From: Psychrobacillus sp048572895
GTDB taxonomy: Bacteria; Bacillota; Bacilli; Bacillales_A; Planococcaceae
Assembly: GCF_048572895.1 (NCBI RefSeq)
Contig: NZ_CP183878.1
Span: forward strand, 744,001 to 808,000
Direction of reading: 5' to 3'
DNA: 64,000 nt
Shown: piece after piece, positions 7,061 through 15,635 of the stretch
Numbering within the stretch: the first letter of the stretch is position 1
Layout of the letters: each line of letters begins with the position of its first letter
Position numbers and translations under genes: made by a program
Notes under the pieces: generated by a model
Told to the model about the DNA's origin: nothing
Database searches by the model: none
Seen by the model: the letters and a program-made list of their open reading frames with translations, nothing else

Positions 7061-8344
7061 TTATTGAACTCTTGCAAACCCAAATCCAGAAGCATAGTCG
7101 TCGCCAGTTGCTGCGCCAGTGCCTCCTTTAATATCTACTGCTTTTGCACGATTTTGTAGATTTGTGCGAAGCTGTATATGAGTCCAGGAAGGATTTTCAG
7201 ACCATACTTTTGCTGCAAGTCCAGCCACATGTGGAGTAGCCATGGACGTTCCACTTATTGTATTGTACCCACCGTTATTCCAAGTAGAATATATTGCGGC
7301 TCCCGGAGCAGAAATTTCTATGTCTCCTTGTTGGATAACATAATCTCCGTCCGTTGAACTATAACCGCGGGATGAAAAGTCCGCAACACGGTAAGTTCCA
7401 TTTTGCTGACGATTTTCTAGTGCAGCAACAGCTACTGTATTTACTAATGCTCCAGGATATCCGATAGACCCTTGCGCGGGACCGGTATTACCAGCAGCAG
7501 CGACTATTAAAACGCCTTTACCATAGGCGTAATTTACTGCACTAGTTATTAGACTATTACTAGCTGAAGAACCAAGTGACATATTAATAACTGTTTTTGT
7601 TCCAGTAGAAGCTGCCTGATCAGCTGCATGTCTAATAGCTGCAGCTATGTCGTCTGAATAACCAGAGCCATCATCCCCAAGCACTTTATAAGCCCATAAA
7701 TCTGCACTTGGCGCTACTCCGTATATTCCTGCTCCATCACTGCCACCATCCGCAAGGGCAGTTCCTGCAACATGCGTGCCATGACCATTTGCATCATTAC
7801 AGCTATTATTGACGATTGGTGTAGCAGTCGTAAAGTTTTTGCATTGTTCTACCGTGTTAGTTAAGTCATAGTGATTAATATTTACTCCAGTATCTAAGAC
7901 AGCGATGTTAATACCCGCTCCACCTGATGTTGTCGTTAAACTGGAATCATTATAGATAGCTTTTATGCCCCAAGGTGTTTGTTGGGTAGGATATTCTCCA
8001 GCCATTTTGTCAAATTCTGTGGAACGAAGATCTGCATCAAGCGTTACTTTTTCAACCTTCGTTACGGTAATATTTTTATTATTTTGGAGTGCATCAAACT
8101 GTTTTTGATTCATATTAGTGGAAAATCCGTTCTCCGTTAATTCCCAGCGAACGTCGTATTGATTCTTTATATTATTTTTTGTAGATTTAGTATTACTCTC
8201 TACATAAACGCGAAATGTCTCCATACCTTTTGCAGAATCAATTGCCTCGTTAGAAATTGCACTTACTGATGAGCTTGCTTGCATTGGTGCTGCTAATGAT
8301 CCAACTAGTACTGCACTTAATAATAACAATTTTGCTTTGTTCAT
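7061..8344 (-). CDS. Secreted subtilisin-like serine protease (S8) with I9 propeptide
   Basis: Extracellular endoprotease of 427 residues. The signal peptide is MNKAKLLLLSAVLVGSLAAP...A. The propeptide is an inhibitor-I9-like region (about 40-105). The mature enzyme starts near TPWGIKAIYN. The catalytic triad is D in AVLDTGVNI, H in NGHGTHVAGT and S in SGTSMATPHVAGLAA; the oxyanion Asn lies in AAAGNTGP. A QC...NSC pair may form a disulfide. The gene is divergent from an NprR-sized regulator with its own peptide gene, the arrangement expected of a protease under quorum control, as nprA is by NprR in the B. cereus group. Regulation is inferred. Confidence 0.95.
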   Translation of the reverse strand: MNKAKLLLLSAVLVGSLAAPMQASSSVSAISNEAIDSAKGMETFRVYVESNTKSTKNNIKNQYDVRWELTENGFSTNMNQKQFDALQNNKNITVTKVEKVTLDADLRSTEFDKMAGEYPTQQTPWGIKAIYNDSSLTTTSGGAGINIAVLDTGVNINHYDLTNTVEQCKNFTTATPIVNNSCNDANGHGTHVAGTALADGGSDGAGIYGVAPSADLWAYKVLGDDGSGYSDDIAAAIRHAADQAASTGTKTVINMSLGSSASNSLITSAVNYAYGKGVLIVAAAGNTGPAQGSIGYPGALVNTVAVAALENRQQNGTYRVADFSSRGYSSTDGDYVIQQGDIEISAPGAAIYSTWNNGGYNTISGTSMATPHVAGLAAKVWSENPSWTHIQLRTNLQNRAKAVDIKGGTGAATGDDYASGFGFARVQ

Positions 8345-8401
8345 TTGTCCAATCTCCTTTTCAGTTTGTATTTGAAGTGCAACTTAAAACTAGCATAATT
8401 A

Positions 8402-8440
8402 AATAGTTTTGTTTATTGGGAAAATTTAAACTATTATAAT
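8402..8440. promoter_or_regulatory. Inverted repeat and -10 box between protease and regulator
   Basis: AATAGTTT (8402-8409) and AAACTATT (8428-8435) form an inverted repeat with an 18-bp spacer; its right half abuts a TATAAT box at 8435-8440 that reads toward the regulator. No good -35 is at 17 bp, so activation by a bound protein is plausible. This -10 also rules out ATG 8439 as the regulator's start, since it is part of the promoter. Confidence 0.45.
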
Positions 8441-8471
8441 GGTAAAAGAAAAGCAGAAAGAAAGTGATTGT

Positions 8472-9689
8472 GTGAAAATAGGTCCATTAATCAAATATCA
8501 TCGAACGAAGAAAAGAATGACCCAAGCAACGCTCTGCGATGGGATTTGTTCAATCACGCATTTGAGTAAAATTGAGAATAATAATAGAGAAGGAAACTCT
8601 GAAACTATTCGATTATTGCTAGAACGGCTAAAAGTAGATATTAGTGAATTAGAAAAAGGAGAACGCAATATTCGACATTTACTCGATGAATTTGTATCCC
8701 ACCTGCAATATTATGAATTGGAAAAGTTACCACCTGCTTATGAGCAATTAGAAAATTATAAGGATTTTATTGTCTATACGGACTATATGTACTTATATGA
8801 GCTGTATAAGTTGAGATACTTTTTGTCTGTAAATGAGCTAAAGCTAGCCGAGGATCAATTTAGATGGTTACAAATACATAAACAAAATTTTTCCCAACAT
8901 GAGTGGTATTTACTTTCTTACTTCCATTCGATATTTTTAGTATTAAGAGGTAAATATCACGAAGCAGATAAGAATCTTATGGAGATCATTCAAAAAAATA
9001 TTAGTTTAGGTGTCTTTGAAGGAGAAGTTCTTTATCATATTGCAGTTGTTAAAGGTCATTTAGCAGAATCAAATCAAGCAATCATTTATGGTGAAAAAGC
9101 CTTGGAATATTTCAAGGAACAGATTAATTTTAGAAGGATTTTATACACGTTGTTATCGCTTTCTATGAATTATTCACGAGTAAAGGTTTATGATAAAGCA
9201 CTAGAAACTTATGGTCATTTGTTGAGAAATGCAGAAATATTTAACTACAGTTCTTTACTTCCTCAGGTTTATCATAATATCGGGGATTTACATTATATAA
9301 TGGGGAATTATTCTATAGCGAGAGCCTATTTTAAGAAAAGCCAGACAAAAATGCCAAAAGACACGGAGGATTTTCTATTATGTTTGTTCAATATTGGCCA
9401 AACAGAATATCAATTAGAGAATTGGGATACGAGCAGAGGTAATTTCGAGTTATTAAAAGAAGAAGCTAATAGAATTAAGGTTTACCAGTACGGAATGTAT
9501 GCTACTTTTTATTTACTACTTTTAGATAATACAAGGGCAAAGGCGATGGCTTATTTAGAGGAAAAATTACTACCATATACATCGACTAATGGGCGTTGTG
9601 CAGATGCACATAAACTTTTTTCAAACATACTTTCCGAATTTTATAAGGAGGAAGGCAAATTTGATAAAGCAGTTCTATTTCAGATTTAG
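8472..9689 (+). CDS. NprR-like HTH-TPR regulator (RRNPP family)
   Basis: Predicted peptide-sensing regulator. From GTG 8472 it is 405 residues, near the NprR length (about 420). The N-terminal HTH (about 1-60) contains IKYHRTKKRMTQATLCDGIC...HLSKIENNNREG. The remaining 340 residues are rich in Tyr, Leu and Ala helices with clear TPR-like pairs (YGHLLRNAEIF, VYHNIGDLHYIMGNYSIARAYF, CLFNIGQTEYQLENWD). ATG 8439 overlaps the -10 box, so GTG 8472 is preferred. A peptide-precursor gene follows 14 bp downstream and a subtilisin gene is divergent. Targets are inferred only from position. Confidence 0.8.
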   Translation: MKIGPLIKYHRTKKRMTQATLCDGICSITHLSKIENNNREGNSETIRLLLERLKVDISELEKGERNIRHLLDEFVSHLQYYELEKLPPAYEQLENYKDFIVYTDYMYLYELYKLRYFLSVNELKLAEDQFRWLQIHKQNFSQHEWYLLSYFHSIFLVLRGKYHEADKNLMEIIQKNISLGVFEGEVLYHIAVVKGHLAESNQAIIYGEKALEYFKEQINFRRILYTLLSLSMNYSRVKVYDKALETYGHLLRNAEIFNYSSLLPQVYHNIGDLHYIMGNYSIARAYFKKSQTKMPKDTEDFLLCLFNIGQTEYQLENWDTSRGNFELLKEEANRIKVYQYGMYATFYLLLLDNTRAKAMAYLEEKLLPYTSTNGRCADAHKLFSNILSEFYKEEGKFDKAVLFQI

Positions 9690-9703
9690 GGAGGTGATTC
9701 TTT

Positions 9704-9841
9704 ATGAAGAAAGCTCTATTAGTTTTAGCTCTTATAGTAGTTTCTATTTCCATCAACCTTAACGTAGACAATATAGAACTGTTGGGAAATAGTAAGCTAA
9801 CAGATAGTTTATCACTTCCAATTCATCCTCCAATTATTTAA
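9704..9841 (+). CDS. Signalling peptide precursor (45 aa) downstream of NprR-like regulator
   Basis: A 45-codon gene with an excellent GGAGGTGAT ribosome binding site, 14 bp after the regulator and closed by a strong terminator. The product begins MKKALLVLALIVVSISI, an export signal, and ends TDSLSLPIHPPII. Size, order and form match NprX, PapR and Phr precursors, whose active peptide comes from the C-terminal part. The C-terminus is not one I recognise from a described pheromone; SLPIHPPII or a piece of it is the candidate mature signal. That it binds the upstream regulator is inference. Confidence 0.75.
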   Translation: MKKALLVLALIVVSISINLNVDNIELLGNSKLTDSLSLPIHPPII

Positions 9842-9859
9842 ATGTAGAGTCATTCTTTA

Positions 9860-9900
9860 ACCGGTATTGAGTTAATTTTACTCATGTACCGGTATTTTTT
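9860..9900 (+). terminator. Terminator of the regulator-peptide operon
   Basis: ACCGGTA (9860-9866) with TACCGGT (9887-9893), an inner TGAGT/ACTCA pairing, and a following T run. Confidence 0.9.
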
Positions 9901-9994
9901 GTTGTTAAGTAAGGAAAGTGAATATTCTCATATTGACTATGTGGTAGGTGAAATGGGATAGTTAAAGAAGATTGAACAAATAGGGGGAGTTATT

Positions 9995-10897
9995 GTGGGA
10001 ACAGCATTAGTGTTGGGCGGAACAAGATTTTTCGGTGTACAGCTAGTCGAATCTTTATTGGAACAGGGGTTTGATGTAACAATTGCCTCGCGAGGGAATG
10101 TAGAGGACCCCTTTGGAGATAGAGTAAGTCGCGTAAAGGTCGACCGGTTAGATGTAGGTGATATGCAAAAGAACTTTGTAGATACAAAATGGGATATCAT
10201 ATTTGACCAAATATGTTACTCCTCTCAGGAAGCAATAGATTCAATAGACGTGTTTACGGGGAAAACGAAAAAATATGTATTCACATCTTCTAAATCTGTT
10301 TATGAACAAGCTAGCGCAGATAAAGGATTTACTGAAGAAGACTTCAATCCTTTTGAATATAAGTTAAACGTAGGACCAAAGGAAAACTTTACCTATGGTG
10401 AGGGTAAAAGACAGGCTGAAGCAGCATTTTTCCAACGCGCGCCCTTTCCAGTCGTTGCAGTAAGGTTTCCAATCGTAATTGGACTTAATGACTATACAGA
10501 AAGACTAAACTATTATATTCAAAAAGTAAGAGATCAAGAGGATGTGCATTTCGTCAACCTAGAGGCCGCTATGGATTTTATATCAGAGGAGGAGGCTGGT
10601 GATTTTTTAGCATGGATTGGTCAATCTGATTTTGAGGGTCCAATTAATGCGACATCCAATGGACATGTGAAAATGGGAGAGCTTCTTGAATATATAGAAG
10701 AAAAAGCGGAAAAGGCTTCGAATGTGGTTGCAACAACGGAGGAAGAGAGCGGATCTCCATACAATCCATACAATATTTCAGAGACTTGGTTGATCAGCAA
10801 TGAAAAAGCAAAATCACAAGGATACGAATTTAAAGATTTGAAGGAGTATTTGCCAGAACTAATAGGTGATGCATTAGCTAAAATGAATGAAAAGTAG
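9995..10897 (+). CDS. NAD-dependent epimerase/dehydratase-like protein
   Basis: A 300-residue extended short-chain dehydrogenase. The N-terminal nucleotide-binding motif is VLGGTRFFGVQL. The YxxxK region appears to be YGEGKRQAE, with an upstream serine in FTSSKSVYEQ. The C-terminal half is acidic and variable, so the substrate (sugar nucleotide or other) cannot be named. GTG 9995 is preceded by AGGGGGAG. It is transcribed alone or with the hydrolase 117 bp downstream. Confidence 0.8.
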   Translation: MGTALVLGGTRFFGVQLVESLLEQGFDVTIASRGNVEDPFGDRVSRVKVDRLDVGDMQKNFVDTKWDIIFDQICYSSQEAIDSIDVFTGKTKKYVFTSSKSVYEQASADKGFTEEDFNPFEYKLNVGPKENFTYGEGKRQAEAAFFQRAPFPVVAVRFPIVIGLNDYTERLNYYIQKVRDQEDVHFVNLEAAMDFISEEEAGDFLAWIGQSDFEGPINATSNGHVKMGELLEYIEEKAEKASNVVATTEEESGSPYNPYNISETWLISNEKAKSQGYEFKDLKEYLPELIGDALAKMNEK

Positions 10898-11014
10898 GCT
10901 TGATAAACATCAACTTGTTGCATCAATTCATTTATTGGTAATGAAATCATGCTCACCTAGGGAGCAAGCATACATTTTAATATAGTAGGATGTTGTAACA
11001 AGGGGGTGTTTAGA

Positions 11015-11716
11015 GTGAGAGCTATTATTGGGGTTTCGTCAAATATAAAAGAGGATTTGCTTTCGGTTCCATTGAGTAATGTACGTGCAATCACACAGTT
11101 CGGGGGAGTACCAATTGTGTTGCCAAATTTAGTTGAAGAGGGAATTGAAGAGATTGCAGGGACAATTGACGGCTTATTATTAACTGGTGGTGGAGATATT
11201 GATCCCACCTTGTTTGGTGAGGAGCCGCTGCTTGGATTGGGTAGTATCGTGCCAGAGCGAGACCTGTTTGAAGTGGCACTTATTCAAAAGATGTTGGAGT
11301 TGAATAAGCCGGTTTTAGGAATTTGTCGTGGTGCCCAGATTCTGAGTATAGCAATGGGCGGGGATATGTATCAGGATATTTATTCGCAAAAAGATGGACC
11401 ATTATTACAGCATGATCAGCAGGCTCCAAATTGGCATGGCTCCCATTTTGTAGAAATGACAGAAGGATCATTGTTACACAAAACTGTCGGGGTGGATAGG
11501 TTTAAAGTGAATAGCTATCATCATCAAGCGCTGCGAAATATGCCAGTTGGTTTTATCGTCAGTGGTGTTGCAAGTGATGGTGTAATTGAATCCTTTGAAA
11601 GCACAAAGCATCCATTTGTAATGGGTGTTCAGTGGCATCCCGAGAGCTTAATAAGTAAAGGTGATGCTCATTCGTTCGCTATTTTTGAAGCATTTTTGAA
11701 TGCATGCAAAAAGTAA
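11015..11716 (+). CDS. Class I glutamine-amidotransferase-like gamma-glutamyl hydrolase (PuuD-like)
   Basis: A 233-residue peptidase C26-type enzyme, expected to hydrolyse gamma-glutamyl amide bonds such as gamma-Glu-GABA. The nucleophile elbow is GICRGAQ (Cys) and the His-Glu pair is in VQWHPES; LLTGGGDIDP is the oxyanion-side motif. GTG 11015 is chosen because AAGGGGGTG is 7 nt upstream. A paralogue lies at 52329. The physiological substrate is not evident from neighbours. Confidence 0.85.
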   Translation: MRAIIGVSSNIKEDLLSVPLSNVRAITQFGGVPIVLPNLVEEGIEEIAGTIDGLLLTGGGDIDPTLFGEEPLLGLGSIVPERDLFEVALIQKMLELNKPVLGICRGAQILSIAMGGDMYQDIYSQKDGPLLQHDQQAPNWHGSHFVEMTEGSLLHKTVGVDRFKVNSYHHQALRNMPVGFIVSGVASDGVIESFESTKHPFVMGVQWHPESLISKGDAHSFAIFEAFLNACKK

Positions 11717-11747
11717 AATTATGTCTAGCTCTGCGCTTTTCTTTTAG

Positions 11748-11775
11748 ACGACTGTTTTTATAGCAGTCGTTTTTA
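11748..11775 (+). terminator. Rho-independent terminator
   Basis: ACGACTG (11748-11754) pairs with CAGTCGT (11764-11770), followed by TTTTT. Confidence 0.85.
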
Positions 11776-11863
11776 TTATTCTCCTTTTTACTCAAAAAAT
11801 GTGATTCATGAAAAGTTTTTTCTGGGGAAAGCTATTTGAATAATGATTATGGAGGTATTGATA

Positions 11864-12874
11864 TTGATGAGCTGGCTGAAGCTAGGATTTTCTGTTTGTG
11901 TGCTTTCTTTTTGTATTTCAACGAATGTTTCTGCTGCGGAGAAGGAACCGACGCGGGAACAGATTTTGGAAATGCGTATGGATTACTATATAAAGTATTC
12001 AAGTGAGATGCTACCGTGGTATTACTTGGCAGCAATTGATCAATACGAACGTAATCTGCAAGAGGTTCGAAGTGATCTTCCGAAACGAGATGGAGTTGTG
12101 GCATTCCAATTTTCGAATGACTTTTGGGTTGGATTATTAAATCCGATAAGGGATGATCGGAATAGCATATCCATCACTTTTTTTGATGGTAATGGACTTG
12201 ATGGGAATAATGATGGTTTCGCCGATCTAAAACAAGATGATGACGTAATGTTTACGCTAACTAATTATTTGAATGAACGGATCGTAACAGAAGAAGATTT
12301 TGAAAAAACTTTGAAGGAATATTACGTTCGAGATGAAGCGGTTAAGCAGGTAATGACAAATGCTAAAATTTATAAGTATTATAATACTTTAGATCTTGAT
12401 GGACGTGCATTCCCACTGGCTCTTCAGCATGATTACAGTTACCGCAGTACTTGGGGTGACAGTCGCGGCTGGGGTGGCCGACGCATGCATGAAGGGACCG
12501 ATCTGTTTGCTTCATATGGTGTTCCAGTGAAGTCGACAACTTATGGAATTGTTGAAACGAAGGGCTGGAACGATTTCGGTGGCTGGCGTGTTGGGATTCG
12601 AGATGTTAATAATACCTATCATTACTATGCACATTTATCGGGTTATACGAAGGAGTTAAAAGAAGGCGATATTTTGGAGCCAGGAACCGTCATTGGATAC
12701 GTTGGTAGTTCGGGTTACGGTCGTGAGGGAACCTCAGGGAAATTCCCGCCACATTTACATTACGGGATGTATAAGTTTAATGGTCGTACAGAGTGGGCTT
12801 ATGATCCATTTCCGTTATTGAAGCGTTGGGAGCAGCAGGAAAAGAACGCTAAAAAGAATCCAGCAGCAAGTTAG
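11864..12874 (+). CDS. Secreted M23 (LytM-type) metallopeptidase
   Basis: About 336 residues. A hydrophobic signal segment (LKLGFSVCVLSFCISTNVSA) ends at an AA cleavage site. Residues about 30-190 form a family-specific N-terminal region with an Asp/Asn-rich loop FFDGNGLDGNNDGFADL, perhaps calcium-binding. The C-terminal M23 domain has zinc ligands in RMHEGTDLFA and PPHLHYGMY, with HYYAHLSGY between. It probably cleaves peptidoglycan cross-bridges or proteins outside the cell. GGAGGT lies 7 nt before TTG 11864; ATG 11867 is the alternative start. Confidence 0.85.
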   Translation: MMSWLKLGFSVCVLSFCISTNVSAAEKEPTREQILEMRMDYYIKYSSEMLPWYYLAAIDQYERNLQEVRSDLPKRDGVVAFQFSNDFWVGLLNPIRDDRNSISITFFDGNGLDGNNDGFADLKQDDDVMFTLTNYLNERIVTEEDFEKTLKEYYVRDEAVKQVMTNAKIYKYYNTLDLDGRAFPLALQHDYSYRSTWGDSRGWGGRRMHEGTDLFASYGVPVKSTTYGIVETKGWNDFGGWRVGIRDVNNTYHYYAHLSGYTKELKEGDILEPGTVIGYVGSSGYGREGTSGKFPPHLHYGMYKFNGRTEWAYDPFPLLKRWEQQEKNAKKNPAAS

Positions 12875-12883
12875 TTGCTGGAT

Positions 12884-13219
12884 TTACTTACCGATAAATA
12901 CAAGAGTTAGCCAAAAAAAGTGAAGCATTAGCACAATTACATAGAGGGAAATTGTTACATTTAATAAAACCAGAATGAATGGTTTTGATTCTAATTTAGC
13001 CACTATACCGATCAATAAAACGGGAAGGGCGATTTTGACAATATAAAAGCCTGTGACGTTAATTTCATATATACTACGCATAATCGGATTAGATTCAGTT
13101 ATATGATGACTCTGAATGCCAAAATCGGTAAATAGGGCATCAAAAGCAGCAAGTATTAATAGAATAATACCCATTTTAATCAGTCTATTTCGTGGTAATA
13201 TGGAGGAAATTGAATGCAA
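12884..13219 (-). CDS. Small membrane protein (DUF5658-like)
   Basis: A 111-residue protein with about three membrane helices. The pattern ILAAFDALFTD...ITESNPIMRSIYE followed by a hydrophobic FYIVKIALPVLLIGIV resembles DUF5658 proteins, in which a (D/E)xNPxM segment is conserved. Start is TTG with AAAGGGGT upstream. It is convergent with the M23 gene, with only 9 bp between stops. Function unknown. Confidence 0.65.
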   Translation of the reverse strand: MHSISSILPRNRLIKMGIILLILAAFDALFTDFGIQSHHITESNPIMRSIYEINVTGFYIVKIALPVLLIGIVAKLESKPFILVLLNVTISLYVIVLMLHFFWLTLVFIGK

Positions 13220-13323
13220 AGAAAGCGTACCCCTTTCATGTTTTTATAAGTATGTGATAGAAGTAGTGGATTATATTCTTGATTTTTAAAAATAGATTAC
13301 AAAGAAAATAGTTAGGAAAGGAT

Positions 13324-13989
13324 GTGCCGAAATTGAAAGATATTCCATTTGTATGTTCTTGGAGTGGTGGAAAGGATTCTGCAATGGCTTATTACCGGGC
13401 AATGAAAATGGGGATGAAACCGAAAAGATTACTGACCATGTTTGAAGAGGAAGGAGATATTTCTAAATCCCATGCACTTCCCCTTGAAGTAGTGGCCGCT
13501 CAGGCAGAACGTTTAGGAGTGCCGCTATCTATAAAGGAAGCAAGCTGGAATTCCTATGAGGGACAATTTATAGAGGCGATGGATGAATGCCATGCGCAAG
13601 GAATCACCCATGGTGTCTTTGGAGATATAGATCTTGTGGGTCATTTAGATTGGGTACAAAATACGTGTGCAAAATCGGATATTGCCGCAGTGCATCCATT
13701 GTGGAAGGAGCCACGTCGCAAGATAATATTGGAGTTATTAGATGCAGGATTTGAGGCCTGGATTGTGGTCGTAAACACTACGATGATGCCTGCAGAGTTT
13801 GTTGGGAGAAAATTTTCGAAAGAGTTAATCGTAGAATTAGAAAATCTAGGGATTGATGCTTGCGGAGAAAATGGAGAATTTCATACTGTTGTCGTGGACG
13901 GTCCAATTTTTTCAAAAAGAGTTCCTATAAAAATCGGACAAGCTATCGTAAAAGGAGATTATGTTTTCACACAGGTAAAATTGGATTGA
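13324..13989 (+). CDS. Dph6-like ATP-pyrophosphatase (diphthine-ammonia ligase family)
   Basis: A 221-residue adenine-nucleotide alpha-hydrolase of the MJ0570/Dph6 family. The PP-loop SGGKDSAMAYY is at residues 12-22 and the family signature GENGEFHT is near residue 181. In archaea and eukaryotes Dph6 amidates diphthine on EF-2; bacteria lack diphthamide, so the bacterial substrate is unknown. GTG 13324 is assigned, with AGGA upstream; TTG 13333 is possible. It is followed by a DUF212 gene with no clear terminator between. Confidence 0.85.
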   Translation: MPKLKDIPFVCSWSGGKDSAMAYYRAMKMGMKPKRLLTMFEEEGDISKSHALPLEVVAAQAERLGVPLSIKEASWNSYEGQFIEAMDECHAQGITHGVFGDIDLVGHLDWVQNTCAKSDIAAVHPLWKEPRRKIILELLDAGFEAWIVVVNTTMMPAEFVGRKFSKELIVELENLGIDACGENGEFHTVVVDGPIFSKRVPIKIGQAIVKGDYVFTQVKLD

Positions 13990-14079
13990 AAAAAGCTACG
14001 ATCTCTTTGATTATAAATAATAAAAAAGGGTATCGTAAAGAAGTAAATACATATAATTTTGAAATGGTGGAGAATATTA

Positions 14080-14544
14080 ATGACGAAAATGAATAGAGGA
14101 ATTATAACTGCACTTTCAGCAATTGGGCTAGCACAGGGCTTGAAGGTGTTAACACACAAAAAGCTAACGGGCAATTGGGATCTAAAGCAAGCATTTACCA
14201 CTGGTGGAATGCCAAGCTCTCACTCAGCGGGTGTCGCAGCATTGGCATCTTATGTTGCTGCAAATAAAGGAACTCGTCATACAGAAACTGCCCTAGCAGT
14301 TGTTTTCGGGGCAATTGTTATGTATGATGCGCAGGGAATTCGAAGACATACAGGTGAAATTGCACAATTAGTAAATGACTTAGAAGATAATATTGTGACC
14401 CTTTCGGGAAATTTCCCTAGCTTTGAATACGTCGAGAGAGAAGGCGAACTAAAGGAACTTCTAGGCCATCAACCAGTAGAAGTTTTGGCTGGTGCACTAT
14501 TAGGAACTGCTTACGGAGTATTATGCGCTAGATTGGAAGATTGA
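14080..14544 (+). CDS. Divergent PAP2-family protein (DUF212, YuiD-like)
   Basis: A 154-residue protein with GGMPSSHSAGVAALA, the SxSH-like phosphatase signature that defines the divergent PAP2 (YuiD) family, and later DAQGIRRHTGEIA. Likely an integral membrane acid-phosphatase relative acting on a lipid phosphate; the activity is unproven for the family. ATG 14080 has GGTGGAG 7 nt upstream. It shares a transcript with the Dph6-like gene, or starts within the 90-bp gap. Confidence 0.85.
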   Translation: MTKMNRGIITALSAIGLAQGLKVLTHKKLTGNWDLKQAFTTGGMPSSHSAGVAALASYVAANKGTRHTETALAVVFGAIVMYDAQGIRRHTGEIAQLVNDLEDNIVTLSGNFPSFEYVEREGELKELLGHQPVEVLAGALLGTAYGVLCARLED

Positions 14545-14557
14545 TCCATTTCTATTT

Positions 14558-14596
14558 AAAGCCAAGTTAGATAGAAAATCCAACTTGGCTTTTTAC
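14558..14596. terminator. Bidirectional terminator
   Basis: AAAGCCAAGTT (14558-14568) and AACTTGGCTTT (14582-14592) with T runs, between convergent YuiD-like and lipoprotein genes. Confidence 0.9.
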
Positions 14597-15090
14597 TATT
14601 GATTCTCGTGGATATAGGTTTTAGTCTCACCATCTTCATACTCAATACTTAAATCGAAATTTGTGTACTCATCTACTTCAAAGGCCGAAGCTACCCTTTG
14701 AATTACTTCTTCATCACTCATATCTTGCATGGGTTGCAGTTCTCCGAGAATTGGTTGGAGAAGTGCATTGGCAGCTTGCCCTTGTGAATTATTAGCGGTG
14801 TGCATATTAAAATACAAGGCTTCCTCTTTTTTACCAGTGTACTGAGCCACAACAGCATCCGCATTATCTGGTGTGTCGATGTGAAGGTCGAAATTAACGA
14901 ATCCATATTTTTTTTCGGGATTTTCTTCTTTGAATGTTTCATCTACTGTACTTTCCTCTTCTGGATTTACTACAGTACTATTGGGCACATTCTCGTCTGA
15001 TTCATCATTATTATTGCCACCACATGCTCCAAGAATTAGTGCAGAGGTTAAAATTGTAGTGGTAAGTATTTTATATTTACTAGTTTTCAT
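14596..15090 (-). CDS. YusW-like lipoprotein
   Basis: A 164-residue exported lipoprotein. The signal peptide ends in lipobox LGAC (Cys at about 23), then GGNNNDES-type acidic linker to about residue 55. The C-terminal domain (YGFVNFDLHIDTPDNADAV...FDLSIEYEDG) matches the YusW-like domain, a small beta-rich fold that occurs in one or two copies in Bacillus lipoproteins. Function unknown. ATG follows AAAGGAG. Confidence 0.8.
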   Translation of the reverse strand: MKTSKYKILTTTILTSALILGACGGNNNDESDENVPNSTVVNPEEESTVDETFKEENPEKKYGFVNFDLHIDTPDNADAVVAQYTGKKEEALYFNMHTANNSQGQAANALLQPILGELQPMQDMSDEEVIQRVASAFEVDEYTNFDLSIEYEDGETKTYIHENQ

Positions 15091-15286
15091 GCTGACTGCT
15101 CCTTTCGAGGCGTAAAAACCTTTAGTATATTAATAGCCTAAAACAGTCTTGAGTAAACAATTACATTTACCTCAGTATATATTCAAATCAATTTGACCAT
15201 TAAAAGTTGTTAAGATAAAAGGGTTAGACTGAAGAAAGTTTGGGTAAAAGAGTATGAAGGAGATTTATAAATAGGAAGGTGATTAA

Positions 15287-15619
15287 ATGAAAAATTATAC
15301 GGAAATTACGTCAGTAGATCAGTGGAAGAAAGTTTTAGAGCAGTCAAGTGAAAAACCAGTAGTCGTGTTTAAGCATAGTACAACTTGTCCAGTAAGTGCT
15401 CATGCGTATGAAGAGTTCAGTGATTTTGATAAACCGATGGATCGTTATTTGGTGAAGGTTATAGAGCACCGGCCTGTATCTAATGAAATATCACTAGACC
15501 TGGGAATTCAACATGAATCTCCTCAAGCATTTGTAATATCGAATGGGAATGCTATGTGGAATGCATCGCATTGGAAAATTACAAAAAAGGAGTTAGATAA
15601 GGCAACAGCATCTTTATAA
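15287..15619 (+). CDS. ytxJ: Monothiol bacilliredoxin YtxJ (BrxC-like)
   Basis: A 110-residue thioredoxin-fold protein with the single-Cys active site HSTTCPVSA, where the dithiol CxxC is replaced by TCPVS, and a cis-Pro region ESPQAF. In bacillithiol-producing Firmicutes, YtxJ/BrxC removes bacillithiol from oxidised proteins. ATG follows AGGAAGGTGAT. It is 16 bp upstream of an RsbR-like gene, which suggests co-expression in stress. Confidence 0.85.
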   Translation: MKNYTEITSVDQWKKVLEQSSEKPVVVFKHSTTCPVSAHAYEEFSDFDKPMDRYLVKVIEHRPVSNEISLDLGIQHESPQAFVISNGNAMWNASHWKITKKELDKATASL

Positions 15620-15635
15620 AGATTGGAGTAAAGGA

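Noticed and set aside
13860..14096. 78-codon plus-strand frame overlapping the Dph6-like gene end
   Set aside because: Out-of-frame shadow; the following YuiD-like gene has the proper start signal at 14080.
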